A stretch of DNA of 64,000 nt, taken from positions 1,364,001-1,428,000 of the forward strand of contig NZ_JBBOOK010000001.1 in the NCBI RefSeq assembly GCF_038003045.1, written 5' to 3'. Below the pieces are notes generated by a model, which had not been told where the DNA came from, did no database searches, and was given only the letters and a program-made list of their open reading frames with translations. This DNA comes from Sporosarcina sp. FSL W7-1349 (GTDB lineage: Bacteria > Bacillota > Bacilli > Bacillales_A > Planococcaceae). This document shows positions 38,303 to 46,935 of this stretch, piece by piece (the first letter of the stretch is position 1; the number at the start of each line of letters is the position of its first letter). The position numbers and the translations under genes are program-made.

Positions 38303-38322
38303 ATTGATAAAACTATTGCCCA

Positions 38323-39207
38323 TTAGTTTCCTTTCACTTGGCTCATTACTTCATCTGCGAAGTTCTCTTCGCGTTTTTCAATCCCTTCACCCACTGCATA
38401 ACGGATGAATTCTTTCAAAGTACCGCCTGTCGATTTGACGAACTCGCCCACTTTTTGGTCGGAGTTTTTAACGAAAGCTTGATCCAAAACGCAGATCTCT
38501 TCGAAGTATTTACCGATGCGGCCTTCGACCATTTTCGCTACGATGTTCTCTGGTTTTCCTTCGTTCAACGCTTGTTCTGTCAAGACTTTGCGCTCACGCT
38601 CCACTTCCTCTTCGGAAACTTGGTCGCGGGAAACGTATTTCGGATTTAGAGCGGCAACGTGCATCGCCACGTCTTTTGCAGCTTCTTCGTCCTTTGTTCC
38701 TTCCAAAATGACTAGAACGCCAATACGTCCACCCATGTGCAAGTAAGGGCCGAATACGTCATTGTCGGTTTTTGTACGGATTTCAAAGCGGCGAAGAGTG
38801 ATTTTTTCACCAATTTTCGCTACAGCATTTGAAATATGGTCCGCTACGGATAAATCGTTGTCCATTTTGGATTCTAGCGCTTCTTCGATGGAAGCAGGTT
38901 TTGCTGAAAGCAAGTGCTCTCCAAGTTCTTTAACAAGTGTTTGGAACCCTTCGTTTTTCGCAACGAAGTCTGTTTCCGCGTTCACTTCAAAGAGAACAGC
39001 TTCATTGCCATTTACAATGATATCTGTCGTACCTTCAGCCGCGATGCGGTCTGCTTTTTTCGCTGCACTGGAAAGGCCTTTCTCACGAAGGAAGTCGACT
39101 GCTGCTTCCATATCGCCATTCACTTCAGTTAGTGCTTTTTTGCAGTCCATCATACCTGCGCCTGTTTTTTCGCGTAGTTCTTTTACCATTTGTGCTGTGA
39201 TAGCCAT
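38323..39207 (-). CDS. tsf: Elongation factor Ts
   Basis: Guanine-nucleotide exchange factor for EF-Tu, 294 residues. The N-terminal UBA-like domain has [19 protein letters not shown], and the TDFV segment of the core ([13 protein letters not shown]) is near residue 80. AGGAGG precedes the ATG. It follows rpsB behind a partial terminator, the usual arrangement that lets S2 and EF-Ts be made in different amounts. Confidence 0.97.
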   Translation of the reverse strand: MAITAQMVKELREKTGAGMMDCKKALTEVNGDMEAAVDFLREKGLSSAAKKADRIAAEGTTDIIVNGNEAVLFEVNAETDFVAKNEGFQTLVKELGEHLLSAKPASIEEALESKMDNDLSVADHISNAVAKIGEKITLRRFEIRTKTDNDVFGPYLHMGGRIGVLVILEGTKDEEAAKDVAMHVAALNPKYVSRDQVSEEEVERERKVLTEQALNEGKPENIVAKMVEGRIGKYFEEICVLDQAFVKNSDQKVGEFVKSTGGTLKEFIRYAVGEGIEKREENFADEVMSQVKGN

Positions 39208-39251
39208 TGTTTACGTTCCTCCTAGTAATATGTCGTGATCTTTGCTTCCTC

Positions 39252-39288
39252 TAAAAAAGACGATAAGGGTTTCGGCCGCTTATCGTCT
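39252..39288 (-). terminator. Terminator/attenuator between rpsB and tsf
   Basis: GACGATAAG/CTTATCGTC stem with an 11-base GC-rich loop, followed by TTTTTT on the minus strand. Confidence 0.85.
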
Positions 39289-39304
39289 CTTCCGTTCACT
39301 CATT

Positions 39305-40030
39305 TCACTCTGCAGCTACGGCTTCCTCTTCAGTTACTTCATCATCTTCACCTTGACGGGATTCGATCAAAGCATCAGCCATTTTGCTTGTCAAAAGACG
39401 TACTGCGCGGATTGCATCATCGTTTGCAGGGATGATGTAGTCGATTTCGTCCGGATCACAGTTCGTGTCCACGATTCCAACGAGTGGAATGTTCAATTTG
39501 ATCGCTTCCGCAACCGCGATGCGCTCTTTGCGTGGATCGACGACGAACATGACGTCCGGCAAGGATTTCATATCACGGATACCGCCGAGGAATTTCACAA
39601 GGCGTTCGTGTTCTTTTTTAAGTTGTGATACTTCTTTTTTAGGAAGGACACTGAATGTACCGTCTTCTTCCATTTTCTCGATTGCTTTCATACGTGCGAC
39701 ACGTTTTTGAATCGTACCGAAGTTTGTAAGTGTTCCACCAAGCCAACGTTGGTTGATGTAGAACATTCCAGCGCGTTCTGCTTCTTCCTTAATAGCATCT
39801 TGCGCTTGTTTTTTCGTACCGACGAAAAGGACTTTCCCCCCGTCTGCACCAACTTGGCGCATGTACGCATAAGCTTCTTCTAATTTTTTCACTGTTTTTT
39901 GAAGGTCGATAATGTAGATCCCGTTACGCTCCATGAAAATATATTTTTTCATTTTCGGGTTCCAACGACGTGTTTGGTGTCCGAAATGCACACCAGCTTC
40001 AAGCAGTTGTTTCATTGAGATTACTGACAT
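39305..40030 (-). CDS. rpsB: Ribosomal protein S2 (uS2)
   Basis: Small-subunit protein, 241 residues from the ATG at 40030 ([18 protein letters not shown]), preceded by AGGAGGAATACACAA. The frame upstream is the leader. [12 protein letters not shown] and [12 protein letters not shown] are conserved signatures, and the tail is acidic. It has its own promoter, so it is separated transcriptionally from the fla/che operon that precedes it. Confidence 0.97.
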   Translation of the reverse strand: MSVISMKQLLEAGVHFGHQTRRWNPKMKKYIFMERNGIYIIDLQKTVKKLEEAYAYMRQVGADGGKVLFVGTKKQAQDAIKEEAERAGMFYINQRWLGGTLTNFGTIQKRVARMKAIEKMEEDGTFSVLPKKEVSQLKKEHERLVKFLGGIRDMKSLPDVMFVVDPRKERIAVAEAIKLNIPLVGIVDTNCDPDEIDYIIPANDDAIRAVRLLTSKMADALIESRQGEDDEVTEEEAVAAE

Positions 40031-40139
40031 TTGTGTATTCCTCCTGTTTGGTTTTTTTCCTCCGTGCACCTCATCCGGCAAAGCGACCTCTCGGCACCTT
40101 CTTCATCGTCTGCGCACGTGTGTAGTAATACCATTTGCA

Positions 40140-40168
40140 AATATACCACAGCGGTTTTTCATTTGCAA
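40140..40168 (-). promoter_or_regulatory. Candidate sigma-A promoter of rpsB
   Basis: TTGCAA (40163-40168), 17 bases, TATATT (40140-40145) on the minus strand. It starts a leader of about 100 bases before the rpsB ATG. Confidence 0.65.
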
Positions 40169-40173
40169 TCATT

Positions 40174-40695
40174 TCATCTGAATTTCAAAATTAACTCAAT
40201 TTCAGTACGGCCTTTTCCGAGTTTTTTCGCGATTTCCTCTTCGGAGAGCCCTGCATCATGCAGCTGGAATATTCGGTTTCGTAAATCCGGTTGTTCCGAT
40301 CCTGTGCGGGGCACTTCCGGTTCTTCGCTCTTCGGCTTTCCTGTCGTCTGACTGTATGATTTGATGGCCAGATTGATCGGCATTTTCGGCGGTGTGACCG
40401 GAATCGGCCGGGCAGCCTCGGCCTCCTTTACGACAGGAGGAGATTCCGGTTCCCGTTCCACTCGTTCAACAGCGGCAGCCAGCTCGCCACGTTTGCTAAG
40501 TAATTCGACAAGACGTTCATTTTCATCCTTCATTTCGGATAAATAGGCGACGATTGAATCATCCATCTCTTCCATCAATTTTCTTTGCTTTCTTTCTAAG
40601 TCATCAAACTTCGACACTTTCATGTAAAGCAGGGCAAGAATATAAAAACCGAATAATTGTAAAATGAAAAGTGCAATCATTACTATCCAAATCAT
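40174..40695 (-). CDS. swrB: SwrB-like membrane-anchored flagellar assembly protein (DUF6115)
   Basis: Last gene of the fla/che operon, at the position of B. subtilis swrB (ylxL), whose product promotes export-gate maturation and swarming. It has 173 residues: a membrane helix at about 3-24, a coiled coil (about 28-75), a Pro/Glu-rich linker, and a C-terminal helix-turn-helix-like segment (RIFQLHDAGLSEEEIAKKLG). The function is inferred from architecture and synteny, since such proteins diverge fast. Confidence 0.8.
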   Translation of the reverse strand: MIWIVMIALFILQLFGFYILALLYMKVSKFDDLERKQRKLMEEMDDSIVAYLSEMKDENERLVELLSKRGELAAAVERVEREPESPPVVKEAEAARPIPVTPPKMPINLAIKSYSQTTGKPKSEEPEVPRTGSEQPDLRNRIFQLHDAGLSEEEIAKKLGKGRTEIELILKFR

Positions 40696-40701
40696 GTTGT
40701 T

Positions 40702-41004
40702 TTACCCTGTAAAGTCCACGAATGCCCCCTTGTACGGGTGCACCGCCTTCTTCTCCTCTTCTTGTTGTTGGCCGCGCCCTTCATTCTCCGACGGGTTTTC
40801 CTGCTGGTGGTCCCCATCCTTGTCAAGCTTGGCGTATTTCTCCGTCTCGAGGACAGTCTCCCGGTTTTTCACTGCCTGCTTTTCCGTCTGCGCATTCGCC
40901 AAGTCCTGGTTCAATTGGGATTGCTGCTGTTTCTGTTCAGCGACTCTTCCCGCTTCAAACGTTTTCGGAATGGCAATTTGTAGTTCGATTCCTTTTAAAC
41001 TCAT
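40702..41004 (-). CDS. Small hydrophilic protein of unknown function between sigD and swrB
   Basis: 100 residues, highly charged, with Gln/Glu-rich central and C-terminal stretches. No signal peptide, membrane segment or motif was recognised. The start has GGAGGG 5 bases upstream and overlaps the sigD stop by 4 bases, so it is translated with sigD. B. subtilis has no counterpart at this point as far as I recall. A helper role in motility is only a guess from location. Confidence 0.7.
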   Translation of the reverse strand: MSLKGIELQIAIPKTFEAGRVAEQKQQQSQLNQDLANAQTEKQAVKNRETVLETEKYAKLDKDGDHQQENPSENEGRGQQQEEEKKAVHPYKGAFVDFTG

Positions 41005-41783
41005 AGGATCCCTCCATCGACAATTTCAGGCGTCAATAATTTACGCAGCTTGAAAAGTGCCTTGGAATGAATTTGAGATATCCGGGAGGTAGATAGGTTC
41101 AGGATTTCCCCGATTTCGGTCAAAGTCATTTCCTCTGTATAAAACAGGTTTAGGACAAGTTGTTCATTTCGATTCAATTCTTTGATTTTCGTTGCGAGGT
41201 CACCGATCAATTCGGACATCATCGTCGTTTCTTCAGGCGTTTTGGACTTCTCGTCTTTCAAGACGAACGATTTCTGGTTATCCTCATCTTCATCATTAAT
41301 CTTTTCATCAATGGAAAGGACGTTTGAAAAATAATGTTCATGCACCGTCTGGTAGACTTCCTCTACGGGCATCCCGACATGTTCGGCGATTTCCTCTGCG
41401 GTTGCATGGCGTTGGAGCTTCTGTTCCAATTTTGCAATTTCTTCTTCCAGCTTTTTCGATTTTTCACGCGATGAGCGAGGAAGCCAATCTTCCTTGCGCA
41501 GTCCGTCAATGATCGACCCACGGACCCGGAACGAAGCGTATGTATCGAACTTCAGATCCCTGCTCGGATCGAATTTGGTCAGCGCATCAAACAGTCCGTT
41601 CATTCCAAGACTCATAATATCGTCCCGGGAGACGTTGCGCGGTAATCCGGAGCTGATCCGCTGAACATGGTATGTCACGAGTGGGAGGTATTTTCGGACG
41701 AGCATATCACCTGCATCCGGATCACGTTCCTTGATCCACAGATCCCAATATGCCGCTTCCTCCGTCAAATCCTGTTTTGACAT
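41001..41783 (-). CDS. sigD: Flagellar sigma factor SigD (sigma-28 / FliA type)
   Basis: RNA polymerase sigma factor for late flagellar, chemotaxis and autolysin genes. It has 260 residues. Region 2 (LPLVTYHVQRISSGLP, DIMSLGMNGLFDALTKFDP, FRVRGSIIDGLRKEDWLPR), region 3, and region 4 (LTEIGEILNLSTSRISQIHS) are all present. The ATG at 41783 follows GTGAGGG; upstream in-frame codons to 41819 enter repeat element B. A 329-base gap with that element separates it from cheD, so SigD levels may depend on what the element does to the transcript. Confidence 0.96.
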   Translation of the reverse strand: MSKQDLTEEAAYWDLWIKERDPDAGDMLVRKYLPLVTYHVQRISSGLPRNVSRDDIMSLGMNGLFDALTKFDPSRDLKFDTYASFRVRGSIIDGLRKEDWLPRSSREKSKKLEEEIAKLEQKLQRHATAEEIAEHVGMPVEEVYQTVHEHYFSNVLSIDEKINDEDEDNQKSFVLKDEKSKTPEETTMMSELIGDLATKIKELNRNEQLVLNLFYTEEMTLTEIGEILNLSTSRISQIHSKALFKLRKLLTPEIVDGGIL

Positions 41784-41816
41784 TGAATCCCTCACTTTCG
41801 ATGATGATTCTGTCAT

Positions 41817-42047
41817 CAATCACGCCTCGGCGTGATTGCGTCCGGATTTTTTCGAGCCTGCTCGAAAAAGCTCCCCTTAAAAATCCATGACAAGCGCCAC
41901 AGGCATTGCCAATCGAACAATGCAGGGCTCGATTTGCCTTAATTTCTGCGTTCTTGGCAGAAATTAAGGCACTTTCAGGACGTGGCGACCTTAGCCTGCG
42001 TTCTACTATTGTTCAGCGGGAGCTTGGACACCCGCTGAACAAAGATA
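41817..42047. repeat. Stem-loop-rich intergenic element B between cheD and sigD
   Basis: About 231 bases with no gene. Stems, left to right: CAATCACGCC/GGCGTGATTG, TCGAGC/GCTCGA, a perfect 14-bp GCCTTAATTTCTGC/GCAGAAATTAAGGC (41936-41949 with 41957-41970) and GTTCAGCGGG/CCCGCTGAAC (42011-42020 with 42031-42040), ending in AAAGATAA. The CAATCACGC end, the CCTTAATTTC stem, a GCCACAGGC motif and the GTTCAGCGG..AAAGATAA end are shared with element A, which has the opposite orientation relative to transcription. Confidence 0.75.
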
Positions 42048-42112
42048 ATTATCCCCCATTATAGCATTTATACATGAAAAAGGGCGACTGAGCCGATCAG
42101 CCGCCGTCCATT

Positions 42113-42607
42113 TCAAATTTCCTTCGTATCCGCGTTGACTGTCCGCACTTGCAATTTCGAAGTCGAAGGATCAAATTCGATTGTCCGCCCACTGGAGCCG
42201 CCTGTATCTTCTGCAATTAGGGGAATGGATAATCGCTTCAATTCTTTTTTAACCGCTTCCACATTCCGGGGTCCGATGCGGATCGTATCGCTTGAACCGA
42301 ATTGGAACATTTGCGATCCACCTGCAATCTTCGCCTTCAGAGACAAGGGGCGGGCACCCGCTTGCTTCAGCATCTCCATCAAAGAATAAACACCCGTATC
42401 CGCAAACTTTGCCACATTGATCTTATCGGATTTGCCAAGGCTCGAATCCGGCAGCATGACGTGAAGCAAGCCTGCGATTTTCTTTTTTTCATCATATAAC
42501 ACGACACCGACACATGAACCGAGGCCGGATGTCCGGATGGTGTCCGGCTCCGTTACGATATTCATGTCCGCTATCCCGACGCGAACGACCTTATTCAAGA
42601 CTTTCAT
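42113..42607 (-). CDS. cheD: Chemoreceptor glutamine deamidase CheD
   Basis: Deamidates receptors and stimulates CheC. It has 164 residues. The catalytic cysteine lies in GLGSCVGVVLYD and the histidine in LLHVMLPDS. GSSDTIRIGPRNVEAV is the conserved later motif. The ATG at 42607 is spaced 9 bases from AGGTG at the end of cheC; an in-frame GTG at 42619 is also possible. It is the last chemotaxis gene before element B and sigD. Confidence 0.94.
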   Translation of the reverse strand: MKVLNKVVRVGIADMNIVTEPDTIRTSGLGSCVGVVLYDEKKKIAGLLHVMLPDSSLGKSDKINVAKFADTGVYSLMEMLKQAGARPLSLKAKIAGGSQMFQFGSSDTIRIGPRNVEAVKKELKRLSIPLIAEDTGGSSGRTIEFDPSTSKLQVRTVNADTKEI

Positions 42608-42608
42608 C

Positions 42609-43241
42609 TCACAGCACACCTAACGAACGGAAAATGGTTATGTAGGACGATGGGTCCGGCAATAAGAAAAAGTGGCCATCCACAACCGACTTCTCGCCTG
42701 CCCCCTCTTCCATCATCTGTGTATCAATGACAATCACTTCGTCGCTGTAATGGGATACTTCGATCAGTCCGAAACTGACAATCGCCCCTACCATATCCAC
42801 GCTCAGTGACGGAACGGTCGGATAGATCTTCAGGCCGGTGAAGTCAGATAGAGCGGAAAGATAGGAACCCGACAAGATATTGCCGATTTCCTGCATGGCC
42901 GAAATCCCCATTTCATTGATTGGAAATGAATTGAAATCAAACGCCTCATCTCCGATCAATCGTCGGATGAACCGATTGGCCGATTCCAGCGGAAGGACGA
43001 AAAACATACTTCCCGATAAATCGCCTTCGATCCGCAAGAAAATGCCCGCTACAATTTCCTCAGAACCTCCCGCCAAGTCAAACATTTCATCAAACGACAC
43101 AAGTGCCACGTTCGGCACATGCATATCGATTTTACGTCCTAACAATTGGGACATGGAAGTGGCCGCGTGGGCCGCCCCGATATTACCAATCTCTTTCAGA
43201 ACGTCCAAATGCAGATCAGTTATCTGATTTTCAGCGCTCAT
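42609..43241 (-). CDS. cheC: CheY-P phosphatase CheC
   Basis: Chemotaxis adaptation protein of 210 residues with two copies of the phosphatase helix: LKEIGNIGAAHAATSMSQLL near residue 15 and ISAMQEIGNILSGSYLSAL near residue 113. Both keep the E-x2-N pattern. CheD binds it and raises its activity. The start overlaps cheW by 11 bases. Confidence 0.95.
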   Translation of the reverse strand: MSAENQITDLHLDVLKEIGNIGAAHAATSMSQLLGRKIDMHVPNVALVSFDEMFDLAGGSEEIVAGIFLRIEGDLSGSMFFVLPLESANRFIRRLIGDEAFDFNSFPINEMGISAMQEIGNILSGSYLSALSDFTGLKIYPTVPSLSVDMVGAIVSFGLIEVSHYSDEVIVIDTQMMEEGAGEKSVVDGHFFLLPDPSSYITIFRSLGVL

Positions 43242-43698
43242 CCGATGACACCCTTTTAATCGGTTCGAGAACTTTATCCAAATTCAACATGACTAGAAGC
43301 CGCTTATCCACTTTAGCTACCCCGGAGATGAATTCAGATTCGATCGTGCCTACCACTTCGGGCTGCGGCTCGATGGATTGAAGCGGAATGTCCAGCACAT
43401 CATTCGCCGCGTCCACAATTAGACCGACTTCGAACTCTTCCAACGACACGATGATGATTCGTGTACTATCATCCATTTCTTTCAATTCCAATCCGAAACG
43501 ATCCCGTAAATCGACGATCGGCGTCACAACCCCCCGAAGGTTGATAACCCCTTTGACGTAAGATGGCGTCTTCGGCACTCGAGTGATGGAGAGCAGCTTC
43601 TCGATGGATTGGACGACATCTACCCCGATTGCATATTCCTTGTCCATCAATTGGAATACGATTACTTTCATTTCTTTTTGCTCTTGCAGTTCAACCAT
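43231..43698 (-). CDS. cheW: Chemotaxis coupling protein CheW
   Basis: Adaptor joining receptors to CheA, 155 residues. It has the CheW double SH3-like fold, with MDKEYAIGVDVVQSIEKLL near the start and VKGVINLRGVVTPIVDLRDR around 46-65. It follows cheA after 18 bases. No receiver domain is attached, so it is CheW rather than CheV. Confidence 0.96.
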   Translation of the reverse strand: MVELQEQKEMKVIVFQLMDKEYAIGVDVVQSIEKLLSITRVPKTPSYVKGVINLRGVVTPIVDLRDRFGLELKEMDDSTRIIIVSLEEFEVGLIVDAANDVLDIPLQSIEPQPEVVGTIESEFISGVAKVDKRLLVMLNLDKVLEPIKRVSSDER

Positions 43699-43716
43699 GC
43701 TTATGCACTCTCCCGC

Positions 43717-45771
43717 CTATTTGATCAATGAGTTGCAATCCACGATCAATGCAACCTGTCCATTTCCAAGAATCGTCGCACCGGAAATCGCAAAGACGCT
43801 TTGCAAATAATTCCCGAGCGATTTCAGGACGATCTCCTGCTGGCCTATGAAAGAATCGACTACCAAGCCCGCCAGCTTCTCCCCTTTGCGCACGATGACG
43901 ACCGATTGGAATCCGTCCGAAGCCAACTCGTTCTCTGGTATTTCAAAAATCTCTTTCAAATTGACCAACGGTACGATATTGCCTCGGAAATCAATGACCT
44001 TCTGATTATGAGCATTCATAATATCCGTCGTTTGAATAATCGCCGTTTCAATGATCGAGGAAAGAGGGATTGCATAAACTTCCTTATCAATCTCAACAAG
44101 CATGACGGAAATGATCGACAACGTCAAAGGCAATTGCACTTGGAATAAAGAACCTTGCCCTTCCTTCGACTCGATAGAAATATAGCCGCCTAAAGATTCA
44201 ATCGTATTCTTGACAACATCCAACCCAACACCGCGGCCGGACACGTCGGAAATCTTCTCTGCCGTCGAGAATCCGGAAGCTAGGATAAGTTCGGCCACTT
44301 GGCGATCGGTCATCGATTCCGACATCTCTTCAGTGACTAAGCCGTTCGAAATGGCCTTGGCCAATACCCTTTGCCGATTGACTCCCGCTCCGTCATCTTC
44401 CAGTTCGATGAACACATGATTTCCGGAATGGTAAGCGCGCAATGTCACTGTTCCCGTTTCCGGCTTTCCTTTCGCTATCCGTTCTTCCGGGCTTTCAATC
44501 CCATGATCGAGCGCATTGCGGATTAAGTGCACGAGAGGATCACCGATTTCATCGATAACGGTCCGATCAAGCTCGGTTTCCGCCCCGACAATCTCCAATG
44601 TAATTTTCTTATTCAATTCGCGGGCAAGCTGCCTGACCATTTTCGGAAACCGATTGAATACCGTTTCAACCGGAATCATCCGCATATTCAAGATAATATT
44701 CTGAAGATCGCCGGAAATACGGGTCATCCGTTCCGTTGTTTCCGTCAATTCCGGATTATGCAGTTCACTTGCAATGGACTGTAGCCTTCCCCGGTCAATG
44801 ACCAATTCTTCGAATAGGTTCATTAAGATATCGAGACGATCAATATTGACTCGGATTGTTTTATTGGCATGCTGGGATGAATTCGAGCGTTTGCTCTTCT
44901 CCACGACTTGCTTCTCGACGACAGCAACTTCTTTCGGCTGTTCCGCCGCCGCTTTCACAGCGCTCTCTTCTTTTTCTCGCTTATCATGGATCAAATACTC
45001 CTGCGTGATGGCGTTGACTGTCACTGCTTCAACTTCCGATACCTTCATCACTTTTGCTTCCAAATCACTCGCTTGTTCTTTTGTCAAGAGGGCGACGGTG
45101 AATTGCTCATCAAATTCCTCGTTCTCCAGCTTGTCGACGCTTGGAACGGATTTGATGATTTCTCCCGCTTTTTCCAGGATTTCAAAGACCATGAATACCC
45201 GCGCTGCTTTCAATAGGCAGTCCTCGCGCAACCGAATCGAAATCTCATACGCACTAAAACCTTGTTCGAATGATTGTCCGATAACCGTCATTTCAAAATC
45301 GTCATAGCTCAGTGAAACGTCTCCGGTGCCGGCACTTTCTTCCTCAACGACCGCAGCAGCCGTTTCGGCAGCTACCGGTGCGCTGACTCCGCCGCCCGAC
45401 TCGATGCTGTTCAAAGAACGTACCAAATCACTGACGTCCTTCTTGCCTGATCCGCCGGAAGAAATGTCCAATACCATCTCCTCCAAATAGTCGACGGCCT
45501 GGAAAACGACATCGAGTATTTCCGTCGTCACCCGGATTTTCGCATTTCGAATCGCATCGAGGACATTTTCCATTTTATGCGTCAAATCCGCGATATCTTC
45601 ATATCCCATCGTGGCAGACATGCCTTTCAACGTATGGGCCGAGCGGAAAATCTCATTGACGATCCCCAGATCTTGCGGATTTTTCTCCAGTTCCAATAAA
45701 TGCTCGTTACACGCTTGCAGATGCTCTCTGCTTTCTTCGATGAACATTTCCAAATACTGATTCGTATCCAT
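43717..45771 (-). CDS. cheA: Chemotaxis histidine kinase CheA
   Basis: Central chemotaxis kinase, 684 residues. P1 (HPt) has the phosphorylated histidine in SAHTLKGMSATMGYED near residue 46, followed by P2 (about 160-265). The P3 dimerisation helices come next. The P4 ATPase has the N box (HLIRNALDHGIESPEER) and GRGVGLDVVKN, and the C-terminal P5 CheW-like domain starts near 545. Between P2 and P3 a charged Lys/Glu linker is present. It phosphorylates CheY and CheB, both encoded in this operon. Confidence 0.97.
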   Translation of the reverse strand: MDTNQYLEMFIEESREHLQACNEHLLELEKNPQDLGIVNEIFRSAHTLKGMSATMGYEDIADLTHKMENVLDAIRNAKIRVTTEILDVVFQAVDYLEEMVLDISSGGSGKKDVSDLVRSLNSIESGGGVSAPVAAETAAAVVEEESAGTGDVSLSYDDFEMTVIGQSFEQGFSAYEISIRLREDCLLKAARVFMVFEILEKAGEIIKSVPSVDKLENEEFDEQFTVALLTKEQASDLEAKVMKVSEVEAVTVNAITQEYLIHDKREKEESAVKAAAEQPKEVAVVEKQVVEKSKRSNSSQHANKTIRVNIDRLDILMNLFEELVIDRGRLQSIASELHNPELTETTERMTRISGDLQNIILNMRMIPVETVFNRFPKMVRQLARELNKKITLEIVGAETELDRTVIDEIGDPLVHLIRNALDHGIESPEERIAKGKPETGTVTLRAYHSGNHVFIELEDDGAGVNRQRVLAKAISNGLVTEEMSESMTDRQVAELILASGFSTAEKISDVSGRGVGLDVVKNTIESLGGYISIESKEGQGSLFQVQLPLTLSIISVMLVEIDKEVYAIPLSSIIETAIIQTTDIMNAHNQKVIDFRGNIVPLVNLKEIFEIPENELASDGFQSVVIVRKGEKLAGLVVDSFIGQQEIVLKSLGNYLQSVFAISGATILGNGQVALIVDCNSLIK

Positions 45772-45783
45772 CGTTACGCCCCC

Positions 45784-46935
45784 TTAAGACTTTAGAATTT
45801 CCATCATCGAATCCGGAATCTCTTGAACGTCCACCACTTGATCTGCCAAGTCCGCTTCTTCTATAGCCCGCGGCATTCCATAGACGACTGCTGTTTTTTC
45901 CGATTCCGATATTGTTACCGTTTTGCCATTTTTCCGGAGACGTTCCATTCCTAATTTCCCGTCATATCCCATCCCGGTCATGATGACTGTCAAATAATTC
46001 AATTCTTCATGTTTTGCCGCCGATTCTAGCAAAACATCAACGGAGGGACGATGACCTTTTCGTGGAGGTTCGCTATCATCTAGACTTATAAAATACTGAG
46101 CGCCTTGCTTGTTAAACTTCAAATGCTTTCCGCCCGGAGCAATATATGCCACTCCATCGGTGATCAACTCGCCATCTTCCGCCTCTTTCACCGTTATTTC
46201 ACTTAGTCCATCCAACCGTTCTGCCAATGATTTTGTAAAACCCGGCGGCATATGCTGGACAATCAAAATCGGAAAGCCGAACGAAGCCGGCAAACGGGTA
46301 AGCACCTCTTGCAGGGCCCGAGGTCCCCCTGTCGATGTACCTATTATAACAAATGTTTTCTCGAATTTGGAAAATCTATTTTGTAAAATATGTGCCGGTT
46401 TATTGTGAAAGACCGACATATTGGTCTCTTCTACCGACTGAGACGGTTTATTGAATTCAAAAATAGGGGCTTGGGGAGGAGTTTTAACCGAAAGTTTCCT
46501 AGTCAACTGTCCAATTTGAACGCCCGATGCCGCAGCCACCTTACGTAAGATTTCATCCTTCACTTCATGAAGATTCAAGGAAATGGCGCCACCCGGTTTA
46601 GCGACAAAATCGACGGCCCCGTATTCCATTGCCAGCATCGTGTTCTCGGCGCCGATCTTTGTCGTGCTCGATAACATGACGACGGGGACAGGATTAGTCG
46701 CCATGATGGTTTTCAAGGCGTCCAACCCATTCATGACCGGCATTTCGATATCCATGGTAACGACATCCGGTTTCAGTTCCTTCACTTTTTCAATCGCCAT
46801 TTTCCCGTTCCGCGCCGTCCCGACAACTTCCATGGCAGGGTGTTCCGAAAGGTAGTCCGATATGAGTTTTCGCATAAATGCCGAATCATCTACTACTAGC
46901 ACTCTTTTACAATTGCCGGTATCCAGATCATCCAC
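45784..46935 (-). CDS. cheB: Chemotaxis protein-glutamate methylesterase CheB
   Basis: Response-regulator-controlled receptor methylesterase, 383 residues. The receiver domain has VDDSAFMRKL at the N-terminus and DVVTMDIEMPVMNG with the phospho-acceptor aspartate near 61. A linker follows, then the esterase domain with GTSTGGPRALQEV (nucleophile Ser), QHMPPGFTKSLAERL and MTGMGYDG. It overlaps flhG by 8 bases. Confidence 0.96.
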   Translation of the reverse strand: MDDLDTGNCKRVLVVDDSAFMRKLISDYLSEHPAMEVVGTARNGKMAIEKVKELKPDVVTMDIEMPVMNGLDALKTIMATNPVPVVMLSSTTKIGAENTMLAMEYGAVDFVAKPGGAISLNLHEVKDEILRKVAAASGVQIGQLTRKLSVKTPPQAPIFEFNKPSQSVEETNMSVFHNKPAHILQNRFSKFEKTFVIIGTSTGGPRALQEVLTRLPASFGFPILIVQHMPPGFTKSLAERLDGLSEITVKEAEDGELITDGVAYIAPGGKHLKFNKQGAQYFISLDDSEPPRKGHRPSVDVLLESAAKHEELNYLTVIMTGMGYDGKLGMERLRKNGKTVTISESEKTAVVYGMPRAIEEADLADQVVDVQEIPDSMMEILKS

